Source of the DNA: Streptomyces kronopolitis
GTDB taxonomy: Bacteria; Actinomycetota; Actinomycetes; Streptomycetales; Streptomycetaceae
Assembly (NCBI RefSeq): GCF_014646275.1
Contig: NZ_BMND01000013.1
Span: 62,001 to 126,000, forward strand
DNA: 64,000 bases
Direction of reading: 5' to 3'
Part shown: positions 61,334 through 64,000 of the stretch, one piece after another
How positions within the stretch are numbered: the first letter of the stretch is position 1
How the letters are laid out: each line of letters begins with the position of its first letter
Made by a program: the position numbers and the translations under genes
The notes under the pieces: generated by a model
What the model was told of the DNA's origin: nothing
The model's input: the letters and a program-made list of their open reading frames with translations, nothing else
The model's database searches: none

Positions 61334-64000
61334 GTGTCGCTACAGTCCCCCAACAGCTCGAGCATCTCGACCGACCACGAGGGGCAGGGAAAGAACCCTG
61401 CCGCCGCGTTCGGTCCCAATGAGTGGCTCGTCGACGAGATCTACCAGCAGTACCTCCAGGACCCGAACTCGGTAGACCGAGCCTGGTGGGACTTCTTCGC
61501 CGACTACAAGCCGGGCGGCGCCAGCGCGCCGAGCCAGCCGGCGGAGGGTTCTCCCGGTGCGGGCTCCGGCTCCACCGGAGCGGCTGACGCCGCGCAGCCC
61601 TCCGCGCCGGCCGCCCCGGCCCCGTCGGCCCCGGCAGCACCCGCCGCCGCGCCGAAGCCCGCCGCAGCCGAGCCGGCCAAGCCGGCGAAGCCCGCCGCGA
61701 GCGCTCCGGCGCCGGCCAAGAGCGCGCCGGCCAAGCCGGCCGCGAAGCCGGCCGCCGAGGCCACGGACGGTCCCGAGTTCGTCACGCTGCGCGGCCCCTC
61801 GGCCGCCGTCGCGAAGAACATGAACGCCTCCCTGGAGCTGCCGACGGCCACGTCCGTCCGCGCGATCCCGGTGAAGCTGCTCTTCGACAACCGCATCGTG
61901 ATCAACAACCACCTCAAGCGCGCCCGGGGCGGGAAGGTCTCCTTCACCCACCTCATCGGGTACGCGATGGTGCAGGCCCTCAAGGCCATGCCGTCGATGA
62001 ACTACTCCTTCGCGCTGAAGGACGGCAAGCCGACCCTGGTCAAGCCGGACCACGTGAACCTCGGTCTGGCCATCGACCTGGTGAAGCCGAACGGTGAGCG
62101 CCAGCTCGTCGTCGCCGCCATCAAGAAGGCCGAGACGCTGACCTTCTTCGAGTTCTGGCAGGCCTACGAGGACATCGTCCGCCGGGCCCGCGACAACAAG
62201 CTGACGATGGACGACTTCACCGGGGTCACTGCGTCGCTGACGAACCCGGGCGGCATCGGCACGGTGCACTCCGTGCCGCGCCTGATGCCCGGCCAGTCCA
62301 TGATCATGGGCGTCGGCTCGATGGACTACCCCGCGGAGTTCCAGGGCACCTCGCAGGACGCCCTGAACAAGCTGGGTGTCGCCAAGGTCATGACGCTGAC
62401 CAGCACCTATGACCACCGCGTGATCCAGGGCGCCGCCTCCGGCGAGTTCCTGCGGATCATGAACCAGCTGCTGCTGGGCGAGAAGGACTTCTTCGACGAC
62501 ATCTTCAAGTCGCTGCGGATCCCCTACGAGCCGGTCCGCTGGCTCAAGGACATCGACGCCTCGCACGACGACGACGTCACCAAGGCCGCGCGGGTCTTCG
62601 AGCTGATCCACTCCTACCGGGTCCGCGGCCACGTCATGGCCGACACCGACCCGCTGGAGTACCACCAGCGCAAGCACCCCGACCTCGACATCACCGAGCA
62701 CGGTCTCACCCTGTGGGACCTGGAGCGCGAGTTCGCGGTCGGCGGCTTCTCCGGCAAGTCCATGATGAAGCTGCGCGACATCCTGGGCGTACTGCGCGAC
62801 TCGTACTGCCGCACCACCGGCATCGAGTTCATGCACATCCAGGACCCCAAGCAGCGCAAGTGGATCCAGGACCGGGTCGAGCGCTCGCACAAGTCGCCCG
62901 AGCGCGAGGAGCAGCTGCGCATCCTGCGTCGGCTGAACTCCGCCGAGGCGTTCGAGACGTTCCTGCAGACGAAGTACGTCGGCCAGAAGCGCTTCTCGCT
63001 GGAGGGCGGCGAGTCCGTCATCCCGCTGCTGGACGCGGTCATCGACGCCGCGGCCGAGTCGCGCCTGGACGAGTGCGTCATCGGCATGGCCCACCGCGGC
63101 CGGCTGAACGTCCTCGCCAACATCGTCGGCAAGTCCTACGCGCAGATCTTCCGGGAGTTCGAGGGCAACCTCGACCCGAAGTCGATGCACGGCTCCGGCG
63201 ACGTGAAGTACCACCTGGGCCAGGAGGGCGTCTTCACCGGCCTGGACGGCGAGCAGATCAAGGTCTCGCTGGCCGCGAACCCCTCCCACCTGGAGGCCGT
63301 CGACCCGATCGTCGAGGGCATCTCGCGCGCCAAGCAGGACATCGTCAACAAGGGCGGCACGGACTTCACCGTCCTGCCGATCCAGCTGCACGGTGACGCG
63401 GCGTTCGCCGGCCAGGGTGTGGTCGCCGAGACGCTGAACATGTCCCAGCTGCGCGGCTACCGCACCGGCGGCACGGTGCACGTGGTCATCAACAACCAGG
63501 TCGGCTTCACCGCCGCCCCGGAGTCGTCGCGTTCGTCCATGTACGCCACCGACGTGGCCCGCATGATCGAGGCGCCGATCTTCCACGTCAACGGTGACGA
63601 CCCCGAGGCCGTCGTCCGCGTGGCCCGGCTGGCCTTCGAGTTCCGCCAGGCGTTCAACAAGGACGTGGTCATCGACCTCATCTGCTACCGCCGCCGCGGT
63701 CACAACGAGTCGGACAACCCGGCCTTCACCCAGCCGCTGATGTACGACCTGATCGACAAGAAGCGCTCGGTGCGCAAGCTCTACACCGAGTCCCTCATCG
63801 GTCGCGGCGACATCACGCTGGAAGAGGCCGAGCAGGCGCTGCAGGACTTCCAGGGCCAGCTGGAGAAGGTCTTCACCGAGGTCCGCGACGCCACGACGAC
63901 GCCGGCCGCGCCCGAGGTGCCGCAGCCCAAGGCGGAGTTCCCGGTCTACGTGGACACCGCGATCTCCCAGGAGGTCGTCAAGCGGATCGCCGAGTCGCAG
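61334..64000 (+). CDS. sucA: 2-oxoglutarate dehydrogenase, E1/E2 fusion (Kgd type), incomplete at window end
   Basis: TCA-cycle enzyme decarboxylating 2-oxoglutarate. The 889 visible residues begin with the E1 N-terminal helix (FGPNEWLVDEIYQQYL), a long Ala/Pro/Lys linker (about 55-145), an E2-type acyltransferase domain (about 150-380) with the active-site His near residue 360 (TYDHRVIQGA), then the E1 thiamine diphosphate part with MAHRGRLNVLA, HLEAVDPIVEG and ICYRRRGHNESDNP. There is no lipoyl domain. Such fusion enzymes, as in mycobacteria, act as part of a shared E2/E3 complex. GTG 61334 was chosen as the conserved start (VSLQSPNSSS). The C-terminus lies beyond the right edge. Confidence 0.96.
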   Translation, partial: MSLQSPNSSSISTDHEGQGKNPAAAFGPNEWLVDEIYQQYLQDPNSVDRAWWDFFADYKPGGASAPSQPAEGSPGAGSGSTGAADAAQPSAPAAPAPSAPAAPAAAPKPAAAEPAKPAKPAASAPAPAKSAPAKPAAKPAAEATDGPEFVTLRGPSAAVAKNMNASLELPTATSVRAIPVKLLFDNRIVINNHLKRARGGKVSFTHLIGYAMVQALKAMPSMNYSFALKDGKPTLVKPDHVNLGLAIDLVKPNGERQLVVAAIKKAETLTFFEFWQAYEDIVRRARDNKLTMDDFTGVTASLTNPGGIGTVHSVPRLMPGQSMIMGVGSMDYPAEFQGTSQDALNKLGVAKVMTLTSTYDHRVIQGAASGEFLRIMNQLLLGEKDFFDDIFKSLRIPYEPVRWLKDIDASHDDDVTKAARVFELIHSYRVRGHVMADTDPLEYHQRKHPDLDITEHGLTLWDLEREFAVGGFSGKSMMKLRDILGVLRDSYCRTTGIEFMHIQDPKQRKWIQDRVERSHKSPEREEQLRILRRLNSAEAFETFLQTKYVGQKRFSLEGGESVIPLLDAVIDAAAESRLDECVIGMAHRGRLNVLANIVGKSYAQIFREFEGNLDPKSMHGSGDVKYHLGQEGVFTGLDGEQIKVSLAANPSHLEAVDPIVEGISRAKQDIVNKGGTDFTVLPIQLHGDAAFAGQGVVAETLNMSQLRGYRTGGTVHVVINNQVGFTAAPESSRSSMYATDVARMIEAPIFHVNGDDPEAVVRVARLAFEFRQAFNKDVVIDLICYRRRGHNESDNPAFTQPLMYDLIDKKRSVRKLYTESLIGRGDITLEEAEQALQDFQGQLEKVFTEVRDATTTPAAPEVPQPKAEFPVYVDTAISQEVVKRIAESQ

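Overview
The window is chromosomal DNA from a Streptomyces or very close relative. Base composition is very GC-rich, genes use GTG/TTG starts and GC-ending codons, one gene carries a rare TTA codon, and the gene content (conservon operon, LytR-CpsA-Psr protein, NrtL, HspR-type operator before lon, 2-oxoglutarate dehydrogenase of the Kgd type) is the actinomycete core set. The order resembles the conserved central part of Streptomyces chromosomes. No rRNA, CRISPR array, insertion sequence, prophage or integrase was seen. One tRNA is present, tRNA-Arg with anticodon CCG.

Positions 1-5243 hold a truncated 3-hydroxyacyl-CoA dehydrogenase, a PduO-type cobalamin adenosyltransferase, a membrane protein, a NarL-type two-component pair and a DUF2550 protein. 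Positions 5389-13348 are the complete F1Fo ATP synthase operon on the minus strand (atpIBEFHAGDC), closed by a strong hairpin and preceded by two sequences resembling binding sites of the redox repressor Rex. Upstream on the same strand come a WecA/TagO-type phospho-sugar transferase, glyA, a phosphatase-like protein, threonylcarbamoyl-AMP synthase, prmC, prfA, rpmE, an LCP cell-wall ligase, rho, thrB, thrC, hom, lysA and nrtL. As far as I recall it, this order (rho, rpmE, prfA, prmC, ywlC, ywlE, glyA, atp) is also found in Bacillus, so it is an old backbone joining translation termination, threonine/lysine synthesis and energy generation.

From about 31 kb onward the content becomes more accessory. 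There is a lone receiver protein, tRNA-Arg, a cytochrome P450 preceded by two very small reading frames, a secreted SH3-like protein, a second SEDS/penicillin-binding protein pair, an HD hydrolase, an ABC ATPase, two divergent diiron-oxygenase-like genes with a TetR regulator, and a conservon (cvnABCD) followed by a styrene/indole-monooxygenase-like flavoprotein. After that come a PP2C-like protein, a MarR regulator, a GH25 lysozyme and lon with a HAIR operator. The last part has a frameshifted pentapeptide-repeat gene, a DUF1877 protein, two membrane proteins, a spermidine-synthase-like methyltransferase with a TTA codon, an OmpR/HisKA two-component pair, and the start of sucA/kgd, which runs off the window.

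The observations I rate highest are: the P450 with candidate precursor peptides; the phosphatase-like protein whose nucleophilic Cys is Ser; the candidate Rex sites before the ATP synthase operon; the AurF-type diiron gene with an inverted repeat in its promoter spacer; the TTA codon in the methyltransferase gene; and NrtL, an arginyl-tRNA synthetase relative without a catalytic domain.
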